From Endomychus coccineus (taxonomy: Eukaryota > Arthropoda > Insecta > Coleoptera > Endomychidae), in assembly GCA_958510875.1 (NCBI GenBank), contig OY294069.1, positions 160,703,111-160,767,110 of the forward strand: DNA of 64,000 nucleotides, read 5' to 3'. The notes beneath the pieces are model-generated. The model ran no database searches, was not told the DNA's origin, and saw nothing but the letters and a program-made list of their open reading frames with translations. The position numbers and the translations under genes are program-made. Below, one piece after another: positions 14,001 to 29,000 of this stretch (positions are counted from its first letter, which is position 1; every line of letters starts with the position of its first letter).

Positions 14001-17000
14001 AATCTAAAGTATGTATATACGTTTCGGACTATTTGGTAATAATGCATGCTCCCTTGAATGGTTATCAAATAATCAAGGAATGACTTCACTTCATATACCT
14101 TCTAACTTCGTGATTCGTCCATCATTGTTGTCAGATGTTGTCTTCATTCTACGGATCACCTCGAACACATTTCTGTCGTTGTCAGAATAATAGTCAATTT
14201 CCATGTCTACTTTGGAAACTCGTTTATGTTGTAGATCTGAAACGAAGAATAACAGAATTCAAAACCTGACACATGTCCAGTGGTATCATTTCTAGGTACA
14301 AGATGAGGAATTGAAACAATAACAAGCATTTTATATAAATTACGAGTCTTATTGCTCTATTCAGATTATACAATATGTGACCGTGGAGAATACATTTTTA
14401 CATTCTATTGTTTTCCAACAACTTATCCAGATTTATCAATTTCTTTTCCTACCGCACTACAAACAAACATAGTGCACTGTTGATTTAGATTGTTATCTGA
14501 TAGTTCTGATACACACTGTCAAGTACAAGTGAATGGATGCCTGAGTTTGAAGAACTAGTTGATATACGGAATCAACACTCGAATCTTAATGTGCCATATC
14601 GTTCCATTGATTTGGACAATCAACAAGACTAGAAAGGCACTAATCGGACTAACGGTGGTACGGTGGTATGTCGGGAATCGTCGCATATAGGAACAATAAA
14701 GGGTCTTGGAAAGATTCGCATGAAACATAGTGAACAGTAAACAACTCGCCGAGCACGAACAACAGCTAAATTAGCTGACGCTATGCTCCAGACCGTAAAC
14801 GCTGACTCACGTACAACGTATATCAAGACATTTAGTTGCACAGCTTGGATAACAAGCTCGTTGTCCTATGCCTCATTTTTTTTGTAAATAATGTATGTTA
14901 ATAGTCATTTCCGGAGACTTATGGTCTTCGCATTTGACAAGAACTTCACAAAATTGAATAAACTAAAAAATGAAATCACTTCTTCCTGTCTTTTTAGTAT
15001 GAAGGCAGAAAACTAATATGTAATATGTATGAGTTTAGAGATTACTGACCAGGATTGACCTGAGCAACTATGCAAAAAACCTAAAAAAAACTCTGGGCAA
15101 GTCAGGTTGAACCGTTCGAACCTTTTTCCCTCCAAATACTGGAGACACAGTAGCCTCTAGCTTGGTTTATATCCTTCAAGGCCGAATAGTCCAGTCGATA
15201 AGCTGAGCTGATCTTTCTAAAAAAAAAGCGAGCGGTGGTATCAAAAAAATTATTTTGTGTTACACAATTGTGATACACATCAGTTCATTTTTTATAGAAG
15301 AATTACAATTTGATTCGGAAGTAAATGTTTTCTGTATGGTAAATTATTGACGGCCAAACCAACAACTTTACAAAGCTATACCACCACGGGAGTTTTACAG
15401 AGTCAACATCATGGTTACTCATGATTATAAACTGGATGGTATAGTTTTGTGTTCCCTATTTGTTGACATATATTCTGAAAAACTGTTTGATCAAGTAGAG
15501 AGATCAACAGATCTGCTTTCCTACGTAACACATACATATATCAGGCATCCATTATAAAATATGGGTAATCTCTAGATTTAGCATTTGATACACCATGTGG
15601 TGATTGACGGAGTCCTGTCCCGTCCACAGCTTTGCAGACGTGCAAGGCAGACAGGTATATATAGTACAGTCTATAAGCTAGGAATTTTGGGGGACTTTCT
15701 AAAAATAAGGCAAGAGGTCGTATCACAAAAATTCTTTTTGTATAATGTTCTGTAGCCGATTTTAATCATTCGTAAGGGTTGATTTAAGTGGACACGTTCT
15801 CCCATCCACCCCTTAAAGATAAATTAACCCTATTCTCACCCTCTTGTTTAAGATAACTATTAATTCATAAAAAAAATGTTTTTTTTGACGCTGAACATGA
15901 ATCCGAGGTCTTATTTCCCGGAAAATCCATTCAATGGGTTGAAAATCAGGGAAATCTTCGTCATTTTCATACAAAATTGATCATTTTTCAAGCGATTAAC
16001 GTTTTATACCGGGATATCAAAAATTATCTTGGTCAAGGGTGGTTGTGGAATCTAAAACGTGTGTCTTACTTTACGTTTGAAATAATTATGTCACTGTCAC
16101 ACTGACATCATCAATAACCTACAAATTTCATACCTATTTATTTCAGTTGTAAAACAATAATGAACTACAAATTGAAAATTATCTTGGTCAAGGGTGGTTG
16201 TGGAATGTAAAACGTAATGTTAACTTTGAACCTTTTACAAGGTCGCAATAGCCACAAACGGGGTTGAAAACTGTTTTAAATTGGTTAATTTTCGATAAAT
16301 CGAATGACGTTCACGTGAGGAGCGCGTAGCTCGCGAGTTAGAATAGTGCAAATCTTCGGAACATAGAAAATCTTTACGAGGACTTTTCGCATGCGGTTTT
16401 CGCTCGATGTCGTTAGTTTTTGAACGGGGCCAACCAAATAGCATAGTCTCGGGCCCCAAAATGTCGATTAGATAGGAAAATTTAATTAAAATAGAAACAG
16501 GTACTCTCAGGTCTCAGCTACGCGCGTCTAACGTGCGAGGTACCAAAGGGAATTTTCTAGCTACTATACTATACCCAAAAAGCGGTTAAAAGCTAGCGGC
16601 CTATAGCCGAAAACACTTTATTAGAACTGGCGCCGGCCGCACGGGGCATAAAAAGGCCCCGAATTAACAAGATCCAGGTAAAAAGTATCTGACGCGTAGC
16701 GAGCTCCTCGAGGCATATGTCAAAATGATTACGTTCGTAGCTAATTATATAGAACGTCTGGCGTTCATGCAATTGTGTTTTTATACAATTCGAACCTTCT
16801 AATTTCGATAGGCCACGTGAAAATCCCGGAGTCTAAAGCGCTAGAGACTTCTGAGTGTTATAACATTCGTATAAAATTGCGAAATTTCTCACTTTTAGAA
16901 ACATCAAATTAATTAATTTAACACAAGTTTTGATAACGTAAAGTAAGACACACGTTTTAGATTCCACAACCACCCTTGACCAAGATAATTTTTGATATCC

Positions 17001-20000
17001 CGGTATATAAAAGATAATGTGAGCATAAGAAATATACGCTCTTACCGGCCAAAAGCGAGAAGCGTGTGACCCAGTATTCTATCCCATTGTTATATTCATT
17101 CTTGTATTAGGTACTCTAGGGCATAGACCATTATGAAATTTTTTAACTCCATTATTTATTGTGACTGGCTGATTAGCAGTTCTGCCTAATGCCAGAAAAA
17201 AAAAAAAAGAAATATACAGGATGTCCTGAATTGTATGTGCCAAACTTCACAGGGTGGCAGAAGCCTTCAAAATATGAAAAAAATGTATATAGCCATGAAT
17301 CGGGGAACGCTTTGCTTCCAAGATACAGGGTGACAAAGTTAACGAAAAAGTATCTCATATTTTTTATATCTTCCAAACCAAATTTTGTGCGTAAGACCCT
17401 TCAATAGGTTGTCATGTTCTGTGAGGATATCGAGTGCCAAAAGCAACCAGTAGCGGAGTTATAAAGCTTCAGTTTTATTTGAACGTCTTAACGAGGACTT
17501 TTCGCATGCGGTTTTCGCTCCATGTCGTTAGTTTATGAACGGGGCCAACTAAATAGCATCGTCTCGGGCCCCAAAATGTCGATTAAATAGGAAAATTTAA
17601 TTACAGTTTGAGGTATTCTCAGCTGTCACCTACTAGCATCTGACGTGCGACGTACGAAAGGGAATTTTCTAGCTACTTAAATATACCGAAAGCGGGTGAA
17701 AGCTAGCGGCCCATAGCCCAAAATACTTTATTACAACTGGCGCCGGCCGCACGGGGTTCGAAAGGGCCCCAAATTAACAAAATAGAGGTAAAATGTATAA
17801 ACTGTAACTTACGCGCATCGAGCTCCTCGAGGATATGTCAAAATGATTACGTTCGTAGCTAATTACATGAGTCGTCTGGCGTTTATGCAATTGTGTTTTT
17901 ATACAATTCGAACCTTCTTATTTCGATAGGCCTCGTTAAAATCCCGGAGCCAGAAGCGCTATCGAGATCTGAACGTTAAAACTTTCGTATAAAATTGTGT
18001 TTACAAGTCAACTGACACTTGTCACCATAGATAACTCCGGTAGTAGAGTTATCTATGCACTTGTCACAGAATACTCTTCATAGAGATCAAATGATACTCC
18101 TTTTTACTCATAATTCGTGAAGATTTTGAAGGGGTAGTGGATGTTTTTCGGCCACCTTTTTCCAGTGGCGTAGTGCTATGCAATAGCTTTACCGCGGCAG
18201 TCCCCGAGTGCCACACGTTTCATTTTTAAATTTTCATGTATCGTTCAAGTGAGTTAAGAGTGTAGAAATTAACAACAAATAGAACAGATGTAAACCTATT
18301 ATTCAAATACTTCATATTAAAACAGTTCAGTTAGCGTGTCTCTTCTTAAATGAACAGAACTATTTACAATCAAACATGCATTTTATTAATCAACAAACAT
18401 GTTACACCATCGTTGAACAGTTGAAATTACTACTGTGGCCCATCAATAATGATAATGATTAATTCGGTATGAGCAACACAAAGACTATAAAACTTCTTAC
18501 AAAAACAGCATCCATCGTTCTATTTATAAACTGTTTAATCTTTATTTACACTCGTTAGTATGAATGTACAAATTATATAAAAACACAAAAATAACAGTAA
18601 TTTCGATAGTGACTAAGTTTACTCTTGACTAAGACACAACAATTGTTTCTGTTTTATTTACAAAAACAAATCAATTTAACAGTAAATTGTTAATTAAATA
18701 CTTGTTTTTAGTTTAATCGAGACTAACCTGTATATTATATGAACCATTTCTTCAATGAGTGATCTCAATATTGGTCTATTATTAATTGAATTAAATTTGA
18801 ATTTTATTGTCATTCGATTGACTCTCCAATGAAATTGCAAAAGAATGCCTTAAAAACCGATAGTTTCATATAAATAGAATGACAGGCAATCTGTTAGTGA
18901 CGTGATTTGGGTATTTACATACAGAATATTTCCCAAAAATCATACATAAATTCACGGAAATTACACAACACAAACGTGTTGACTTAAAAATAAATTAATT
19001 TGCCAAAATGGGCGAGCACCTTATAACTATGAGCTTCTGAAACTGCATAAAACTGATATACCTTTAAGACCCATTGTAGGCAATATTCGTGCGCCTACCT
19101 ACAATCTACCAACAATATAATAGGAAAAAATTAATTCTATGGCATTTTGATGAGTTTATAAAAAATCAATCCGTACCGATAGATCATCATTAATTTTCCT
19201 TGCAGGTTGTTTCTTTATTTACAAATATACCAATCGTTTTGGCATTGACTAGCATCAAAAAAAGTGGGGCAGAGATTAACCACACACCTCTAGATCAATC
19301 TGAATTTATAAATGCTGTAGTTTTGTTTGGAATGCACTTATTTCCAATACGGTGAGCAATATTTTGGACAAATATTGGGCACAACAATGGGAGCTCTTAT
19401 TTAAGCTACTATTGCTGACCTAGTTATGGAATGCTTTGAGGAATCAGTAATAAATTCATTAGATTTTGAACCCGCGTATTTTTTAAACGGTATGTAGATG
19501 ATTGCCTAATGTCTGTTTCCAATGATAAAATTCAGTACGTAATTAACAAATTTAACAATTTCCACTGTAAAATTCAAAATGGAAGTGAACAAAAAGATAA
19601 ATTTCCTAGATATGAACATTAGGCATGATTCAGATGGAAAAATAAAAACATCATGGTCTACTAAAGAAGTTTGGTCTCAACGATATCTTCACTTTAATTC
19701 AGTTGCACCAACAAGTTATAAAAAAAATGTTATAAACAGCCTTACAGATCGCGCTATTAATGGCCGCCCAAAAATATTTTTCAACCCCATCATTAAAGAA
19801 TGAATAAACAAAATAATATAAACGGTAATACAGATAATTTTATAACATTACTTAAAAAAAGAAAAAACTTGCTATCCTAAAAAGGGAATATCCACAAACT
19901 ACCCAAAGTGATTTCATTCTTGCTTCTGGAGAAACTATAGCAAACATCTGATTCTTCGACCTCATCATATGAAGATGCCTCTAGATCAAAGATTTTTGAA

Positions 20001-23000
20001 TCGCGGCACACTTTTGACATAAAAGGTAAACATATCATAACCTCTCCAAGATACAGAAATAGTATATACATCTGGGCCTAAATCTCCTATCAGCTCTGGA
20101 AATTATGACTTATTTGTTTGCCTTAGTTGCTGATCCTTTTCACCAGCTAATTGATCTTTCTGTGCAATCCAGTTGGATAGTTTACACCCACTCAGTAACT
20201 ATAGTCCCCTGTACTGGTTTGTACAGGTTATTCACCGGTTGGCCGTTGTAGTCTGAGGATGAGTTGCTCGAATATAATGCTTCGCATTTTGACAGTATGC
20301 GTTCGGCTGTTTTTATCCATTTGCCCTTTGCAAGAAAGAGCTGCATTCTGCAGCTCTATTTTGTGCAGGTGTCCTCTCATTGGGCTGCGACCAGTGAGGA
20401 GAAAAAAATACGACAGCTATCTCCTTAGGATCAAAATTAGAAGAGCAATATACAGGGTGAGTCAGTTTATTGTAGCCAAACTGCAACAGGAGATAGAACA
20501 AGTGTTTTTAAGAAGAAAAGTTCAATAAACATATGTCGTAGAAGGCTTCGTTTTCGAGATACAGGGTGTTGGAATTGAAAAAAAAAGTTCGTTTTTTGCG
20601 AATATCTCCGGAACCGTTCATCGTACAGGAAACAGCTTTTGTTAGCATTTTCTACTCATAGTAAGCTATGTTCTGTGTGATAAAAAAATTTTTTTTACTC
20701 ATAATTGGTGAAGATTTTGAAGGGGTAGTGGGTGTTTTTCTCCCCAACATCTACGCCACTGGAAAAAAAACGGTTTTGAGACAACCATTAGAACCGCCAA
20801 TGTTTTTTATACAAAAAAGGTATTCCAGGTCATAACTCTAAAGTTGACCGTTTTCAAGAAAAATCAACTTTTATGTTGAAAAACATGATCAATTCTTACT
20901 AATTAGACGAAATTTATTCAAACAAGTAGAACAAGTAACTAAATCAAAGGATTGATCATGTTTTTCAACATAAAAGTTGATTTTTCTCGAAAACGGTCAA
21001 CTTTAGAACTTATGACCAAGAGTACCTTTTTTGTGGTTCTAATGGTTGTTTCAAAACCGTTTTCTTTTTCAGTGGAGTAGAAGTTGGGGAGAAAAACACC
21101 GACCACCCCTTCAATATCTTCACCAATTATGAGTAAAAAAAAATTTTTTATCACAGAGAACGTAGCTTACTATGAGTAGAAAATGCTTACAAAAGCTGAT
21201 TTCTGTACAATAAACGGTTCCGGAGATATTCGTAAAAAACGATTTTTTTTTTCAATTTCAACACCCTGTATCTCGAAAACGAAGCCTTCTACGACATATG
21301 TTTATTGAACTTTTCTTCTTAAAAACACTTATTCTATCTCCTGTTGCAGTTTGGCTACAAAAAACTGACCCACCCTGTATATCTAAGAGGGAAACCTGTT
21401 CACGTTGAGGAAAAAATGACGTCGTAGCTTAAGATGATACAGTGTTGTCGACTTGGCCAGGTTTTCAATGATTTTGAATACAACTAACCATTTGATGAGT
21501 AAACTGTGTTATACAATGTGTACAAACAGAATTAGGAATTCTTTAGTTAATAAATAAGAAGTAATCACATTTATCTACTAAAAATTTCTAGTGAATAAGG
21601 ATGATTACATCTTACTTATTAGTGATAATCCCTGATGATCAATTGAGAGGAAAAATAAGCCCAAACGCCACACTGTATGTAATTATTTTCTCATATTTCA
21701 ATGTTTTATTACCTTCTACGTAAAAACTCCAAACATATGGAAAATTCTGTTTATAGTAATTCAACAAATTTCTGGGCATTCCAGATTACTTACTAGTCTC
21801 GTAAATAAATATTGCTATTAACTGACCTTGTCAGTTAATATGGGAAATACTAATTGATTAAAGCTTAAAATGATAAGTAGGTAATGTTAACATGAGGAAG
21901 TAAGTCCGTAACCAGAATTTACTATATTTTAAATTTGGAATTCCAGTTCTATAAATCAATTAAAGTTACATTACAATAATTGGTATAATACATTTTCACT
22001 AATCATTACAAGTTAATCCAACTTTTTAAAATTATACGTGGAAATTGTATCGCACATTAGGTTGGTAATTGATTTTAACAAAAAAAAACAATATTACTCA
22101 TATCAATTATTCAAATATTCTGTGGATCTGATAGCAATTCAATATTTTTTCTATGAATTAATCACTTAATGATTCTATGATTTAATTTTAAAAATCTTTT
22201 GTTTTTCTTTGAGGTTAAATTTATTTGAAAGTTATACTTCAAAATATCTGATGAGTAAAGTTCTTTATTCAAACATATTTTAATTTAATTCAATAAATAA
22301 TCAAATCAACTACTTCATGAAACCTTAACATGTCCTCATAAATGAGATGATTTTACAATTTTTGATGAAGATATCAATAAAATATTGAAACGTTATCAGG
22401 ATCATTCATAACACATAAAACCTCACCTGTCAACCTCCCTCAATGCCCCCCCCCCCTTGTAAGGGTAATTTCGGATTTAAAATGCACCAAGGAGGTTTTT
22501 TGGGTCGTTGATCACGATTCTGACGTCAGATTTACTTATAATCAATTCTAGGGATGGGAAATCGATCAAATTCGCCATTTTTGCACCCTTATAGATTATT
22601 TTGGCAATATGTATTATGTTTGGATTTTAAATCCACCAAAGGGGTGTTTTGGGTCGCTGATCACGATTTTGACGTCAGATTTACTTGCAATCAATTCTGG
22701 GGGTAGAACGTCGATCAAATTGGCCATTTTTGCACCCTTATAGATTATTTTGGCAATATATATTATGTTTGAATTTTAAATCCACCAAGGGGATTTTTCG
22801 GGTCGCTAATAATGATATCATCATCAAATAGTTGGTTAATCCACTGTAAAAGAAAACATTCACCATAGATAAACAGACAAACTAAATATAAATAAAGTCA
22901 AATGTAGTCAAACCAATTCTTTTCGACCAACGACCAAATGAAACCATTTCTCTCCCCTGGACACGAAAGATTGCACCAAAGTTCTAACAAAAGCCAGCAA

Positions 23001-26000
23001 TTCAAATAGCTGTCAACACTTAGATGTTTTGTTTCACATCCTTTTTTGTCCCTAACTAGATAAATATTTGTAATATTTTTGTCCGTTCATTAATACATTC
23101 TATCAGACTGAATATCAGTCGAGGTTAATAGCCAAGGAGATAATTGTTTAAGAATTATAGACATATTAGGTGAATCAAGAGAAGCAACTACTCTAGTACC
23201 TACTTATTTATGAATTCTACATAGTTGAATGCAACGTGCTGCTATATTTATCGTAGTATATTCGTTGTTAATTTTCCTTCAACTTTTCTCACCAAGGGGG
23301 ATATAAGATTTCAAAAGGTAGAAAAATAGTCATTAGAAACATAGTTTCCAACTCGTACATTTTTCTTACATTCGTCAAATGGACATCGTTAGGAATAAGG
23401 TCCCGTTAATGGAGGAACATAGTATATGGAGGTAAATATCTATAACCATACTTTCTTGGGCGAACAGCTGGTTTAAATACGATAGTGTAAACAATCCATA
23501 GGCTGGATGTTTTTAGGTTGATACAAAAGCTAGATATTGCTCATGAAATTTTATGGGCTCAAATTAATATGACCTAGAATTTTTATTTGTGAGGCTTCAT
23601 TCGTAACAAAGGTTTTATGATTGCTTTTCATATTGATCCAGAATCTTTCATCTATATGAATTGGAAAAACAAACAATGATAATCAAAATACCTCCGGTTT
23701 TTAAATAATGCAATCTGCTTTAATATCCGTTAGTTGAAGATATTGTGCAATGGAATCATAATTAGGATGCATCATATTCCTGATAAATTAGAACTCATCG
23801 ATGAAACAAATCTTGTACACAAGGTGGATTCTTCATCGTTCCTTTCTTTGACATTTTACACATATACTTTTGAATATAATTTTACCTATTCTTATAAATT
23901 ATAGAGTTTAACTAAGCAAATAAAGTTTGCGTCATTTTTGAAGCTGAACTGTTTACCAATCTGAAACTTTTGTTGAAACTGTTTAAACATTAATTGAATA
24001 CATTGGATCCTTTGGAAAGCTGAAATATTCATACTATGTCTGCTGAAATGAATGAAAAAAGTTGTCGTACATTTCTCCTATAAAATATAATTAATCTTCT
24101 ATAAATAAATGGAATGAAATCCCCGAAATTATGAAACCCACCGACTTGAAATTTGGCAGATAGCAGCCGCTAAGAAATTTTTCGAAATTCAATATCAAAG
24201 GGGTAAAAGGGATTCGATATATATTTGTCGTTTTTGACAGCTACTATAGGTAATCACGTAGCTTTCATAACAAAACAGACTATCTATGACAGACCCCACA
24301 TACACCCGTAGGATTTACATGACAGGGACACATTGACAGTCACACAATGTCCGTGACAGACCACACCATAACACAGATATCATTTTAACACTTTCACATG
24401 ACATATATTATAATTTGTCTTTGTACGCCTTTACCTGTTTCTGCGGGGATAGCATGCAGATTTATGTGTGCGACAATAATTCATAAACATATTCGCCATA
24501 GAATGAATAATTACTAAGAAGTAATTCTGAATACATACTGTTTGGACAAAATGAATATTTAATTTATAAGACACATTAGAAGGTTTTTACCATTATTTCC
24601 GAAAGTTCCTAGAATGCAACAATATTGAATCGAGCAAATTCTGACATGCATAAACAATGATTCGTCATAAAGTTCATTAAATTTAATTGATTAAAGCATC
24701 CTAAATATAAGTTTACAGAATCTACGCTTTATAATTACGTATAATACATGTATTCTGACTAATTTAGAAGTTAAATTTCTTTATAAACATTTACTCGTCA
24801 ATTCTTTATAATTTGAATGTCGAAATTTTCTCTTATTCGGGAGCTATTTAAGTATGAAGATCACAAGTAGAGGAAATTGATAGCTTATCTAGGATAAACC
24901 GTTACACAATTCTGGTGAAATCACAAGGTTTTTTATATATTCAGAAAACAATTATGTATTCCTATTTTAGATAAACCTAGAACGAGATTGACATTGTGAT
25001 TGGTAACTGGCAAACCTACTCTAACTCGTATAATGAGTTCATTAGATCAATCCGATACCATAGAGTAGAAAAATATACTTCTCATTCAGATTAAACCACT
25101 AATTATTAATCTATGGATATCACAAATTTTATGATAGCCCTTTGATATCGAAGATCACAAAAGATAACTTACTAGTTAGTTTGTTTGTACCTCCGTAAAT
25201 TTGGTAAGGCTAGGGCTCACAGATTGTGGTAGGGCTCAACCGCTCAACAAATTTTGATTATGTAGGTGCTAACCCCTTAGTACGGAAGAGGTTTATCGCA
25301 AATTAAAAAGTCAACAAACAACTTACACAATGTGCATGATCCATCTAGTGTATCACTTTTGTTTCCCTCACTATACGTAGTATGAAGGAAGTATTGTAAT
25401 CGGCCTGAATAAAATTTCATTATTGTCGCTGAAATATTCGTTTTGATCTTTTCTATTCAACCAAAGTATTTTTGAGATGGGTATGCATGTGTATGTAACC
25501 AATGTTGATTATTTAGGTGTCAACCGGTTCCTTTTTCCTAATGAAGGCTATGTTTGAAAACAAAAACAATCCAATATTGCAGCGTTTAGATTTAGGGTTC
25601 AATTGTTTGCACCTAGGCAACTTATTTAGAACGTCTGAACTGATTTTGATCATTTAACGGTCAATATTGATTTATCATGATTGAGAAAGAAACAATGGCT
25701 ATATCCATGGTCAAACAATGCAATGCACAATGCAGTATTGCAGCGTCAGCAAAGGAATATTGTGTTTATAACTAGGGTTCGTTTGTTTGTACTTCTGCAA
25801 CTTTACAAAGGCTCAACCGATTTTGATGATTCCGGTATTGATCGATTCGCCATGATTCTTATCAAATACTGTCGTTTAGGAGATTATTCTATAACTCTTA
25901 ACGATGTCGTTGTATGACGATTATATTCTGCATGTTGAAATATATCGTTTGTTTACAATAGTACGGTAAAATGTTTTACTACGATAGGGATATATCATTC

Positions 26001-29000
26001 GTTAAGTCATAAATAAACCTATAATTTATTTTTGCTCGTTTTATATGACGTGCAGATGATTGTACATATGTTATATATTATACACGGCTCATAATGAACC
26101 GAGATGTGAGGAATCGCAAATGCATTGATAGAAGAATTTGAAAAAGATGGGTGTTTTATTGCAAGTAGCTAAATCAGCTGAGATTAATTAATTACTAATC
26201 ATTACTACCATGTAAATCAATAATGCAACGTTGACATAGGTACAGGTTACAACAAAAAATTTTGAGAAACACTTTAACTAACATTGAAATTATTATTATC
26301 AGACAGGGATGAAATAAAAATAAAACATCGATACAATTGTTGACCATTACACCATTTGGATAGATTTTCGATATAAATTAATTCTAATAGAATGAATAAT
26401 TTTAGTTTCTTGGATAAGGAAAATAAATACATATCTCGTTTCATTCACTCAATGGATAAATAATGAGTAAACGAATTCATAAAAGGGATACCATCTTATT
26501 ATATTTATGAATGTACTGTTTATTTTGTAAAAAGATATCGCGATCAACACAATTAGATACCAGCAATGAGTAAGTAATGTGGCGCAGTTTGTTTTAATAG
26601 CACACAATATTAAATTTATGATTAATAAAAATGAACGTAGCATGACAACGATAGTATACAATAGGGTTTAATATGACGAATGTTCGAAATAAAGTTATTA
26701 TTACCAATAATGTTGAAGTACCTAACGCCTTTAAGAATTCATAAATTGAATATTATATTATTTACTGCAAGAGCATACAATCTTACACACGATAATCGTG
26801 CGTATTTGGATCACGTTAACATTAATTATATATCTTTACTACTACAACAAAAAACACCGTACACATATTAGAATAGTGTTTACCCTAGGACATTTCGTTG
26901 AGTAAAGAATTTTGAAAATTTGTTGTTGATAGAAAAATTAGCAACGACTTCTAGGCAAATTGTAATTTATTTGACCTAACAGTCCTGACGGTATTTCGTA
27001 TGATATAACATAATCCAGTAGGAGAGTCTCAACCAATTCTTTCCAGTAATTCCTTCTCAGAAAACCCATAACTGCCTTTCCCTTTGAAGAACTGCACATT
27101 CTGCATGATCAACGAAGTTATCATAATTTTGATTCCAAAATATTGCTTGATACAATCAACCAGGGTCGGATTCGCAAGTTTTAGCGCCCTGTTTTGCCTG
27201 GGACCCCCTTCCCCAGATCCATGTCATTCCGTGAACTTTTGGATGTAATATGGTTATCCATTTCAGGCAAACGGAATACATTGTAGGTAACATTAGCAAA
27301 GAAATAATTCTCAGAACAATTTTATTACAAAAAAACTACTAGGAAAAGTCAATATTTCGTGTTTTGAGTCTAGCAAACTTTTTGATAACTCTAAGTCGTT
27401 CTTAATCGAAAGCGTTGTTAAGGAAGTCAAGTTTTCTCGACTCCACAATTGTTCTCAATTTTTTTTGGAAAAGCAAAGTTTCATGCGTTTTATTTGTTGT
27501 ATAGCGTCTTGGAATTACCAGCCCAACATCGATCCTGTTTGGGGGAGCAATTCCAACACCCCTTTATCTAGCCCAGCAATTAACTTGTCTTAGTTGTGAA
27601 AAATGTCCATCAAAAGTAAGTGCTTCAATATTCCCAGCGCTCAAGGCATGTAAAATACTTGTAAAATGTATTAACTGCTTTTAATTAGCTTGAAACAATT
27701 AATTTGCTTTTCAGAACATCCGCTTGAAATTTATACAATTCATAGTAAATAATTCACCATTTTGGAAAAAGAAATTTGGCCAACAGTTTTTGCTAATTAC
27801 AGACTTTTTGTTATATATTATTTTTTTCATGAAGATATACTTCATAACGCTTTCTGGGTTTTTATTTCAACCCTTAAATGCATATGGTTTTGTATTTGGG
27901 AACAAACCTACAATTAAATGCGTTAAACAAACAAAAATGCAAAATTTACCTTGCTGCATAGTGTATGCAATTGGGTACAAGCTTTTCAAATAAATGGTGC
28001 CGCTAGCTACAAATTGAATTTTAACTAGTGTTCCTAACTTCTGTTGGTCAATTTGTGAATTTAGTAATCTTATTGTTAAAAATTAAAATTAAAAAAAAAA
28101 CGTAATGTTGTAATCGAGTGTTAAAGGCTATCCTTTTTTGTAAATCCTAGTTTTTTTTGATAGCTGTCTGCACATCATGCGCTTACGGCACAAATTTTAT
28201 GTATTGATAGTTGTATTATTGTCAAAAAACGACATGATTTTTTGATCCTAGTTTTATTTTGATAACAATCGGCACATCATGTACAAATTTTATGTATTGT
28301 GTTATTATCAAAAAACGACATGATTTTTTGATCCTAGTTAGTTTTATTTTGATACCTGTCGGCACATTATGAATTTACGGTACAAATTGTATGTATTGAT
28401 TGTTGTATTATTATCGAAAAACGACCTTATTTTTTGATCCTGGTTTTATTTTGATACATATTGGCACATCATGCGTATAGGGTACAAATTTCATGTATTG
28501 ATTGTTGTATTATTATCAAAAAACGACATAATAGAAGCGCCAGTTTTGTTATGATGCCAATCGAGAACATGCTTATAAAGCTTTTATTTTGATTAATACA
28601 ATTAAAAATTGTAGGTAATAATCTACAACAAATTTTAGTAGATAGAGGAGAACTCAAACTTCATTAAAAAAAACAAAAAGGTGTTACAATGTGTACTCTA
28701 TAAAGAAGCCAGAAAAGTTTTAATAGGGAAGATCTCAAACTTTATTTTGAAAGAAAACCCAAGAAGGCGTTTTGAAGTGTATTATCATAAAAAAATTATT
28801 AATAAATTATTATTTAAAGGTCTGTTAGATGTTAATTAACTAAAATTCGTAGTCCAATAGATTTTTTTCAAAAATAAAATATATATTTAATATTATTTAC
28901 TACAAATTGTGTAAATTTCAAGCAGGTGTTCTGAAAAGTAAATTTATTTTTTCTGCTAAATTCAAAAATAGCAATTAACAAATTTTAAAATTTGATTGGG

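Noticed and set aside
14629..14841. 70-codon minus-strand ORF in a GC-richer patch
   Set aside because: No recognisable motif on either strand; may be part of an unknown repeat.
27160..27210. CAGGGTCGGATTCGC end of a hAT-type transposon
   Set aside because: No inverted partner or target duplication was found within reach.
27724..27993. 89-codon hydrophobic ORF
   Set aside because: AT-rich, no motif, no splice or start context; probably chance.
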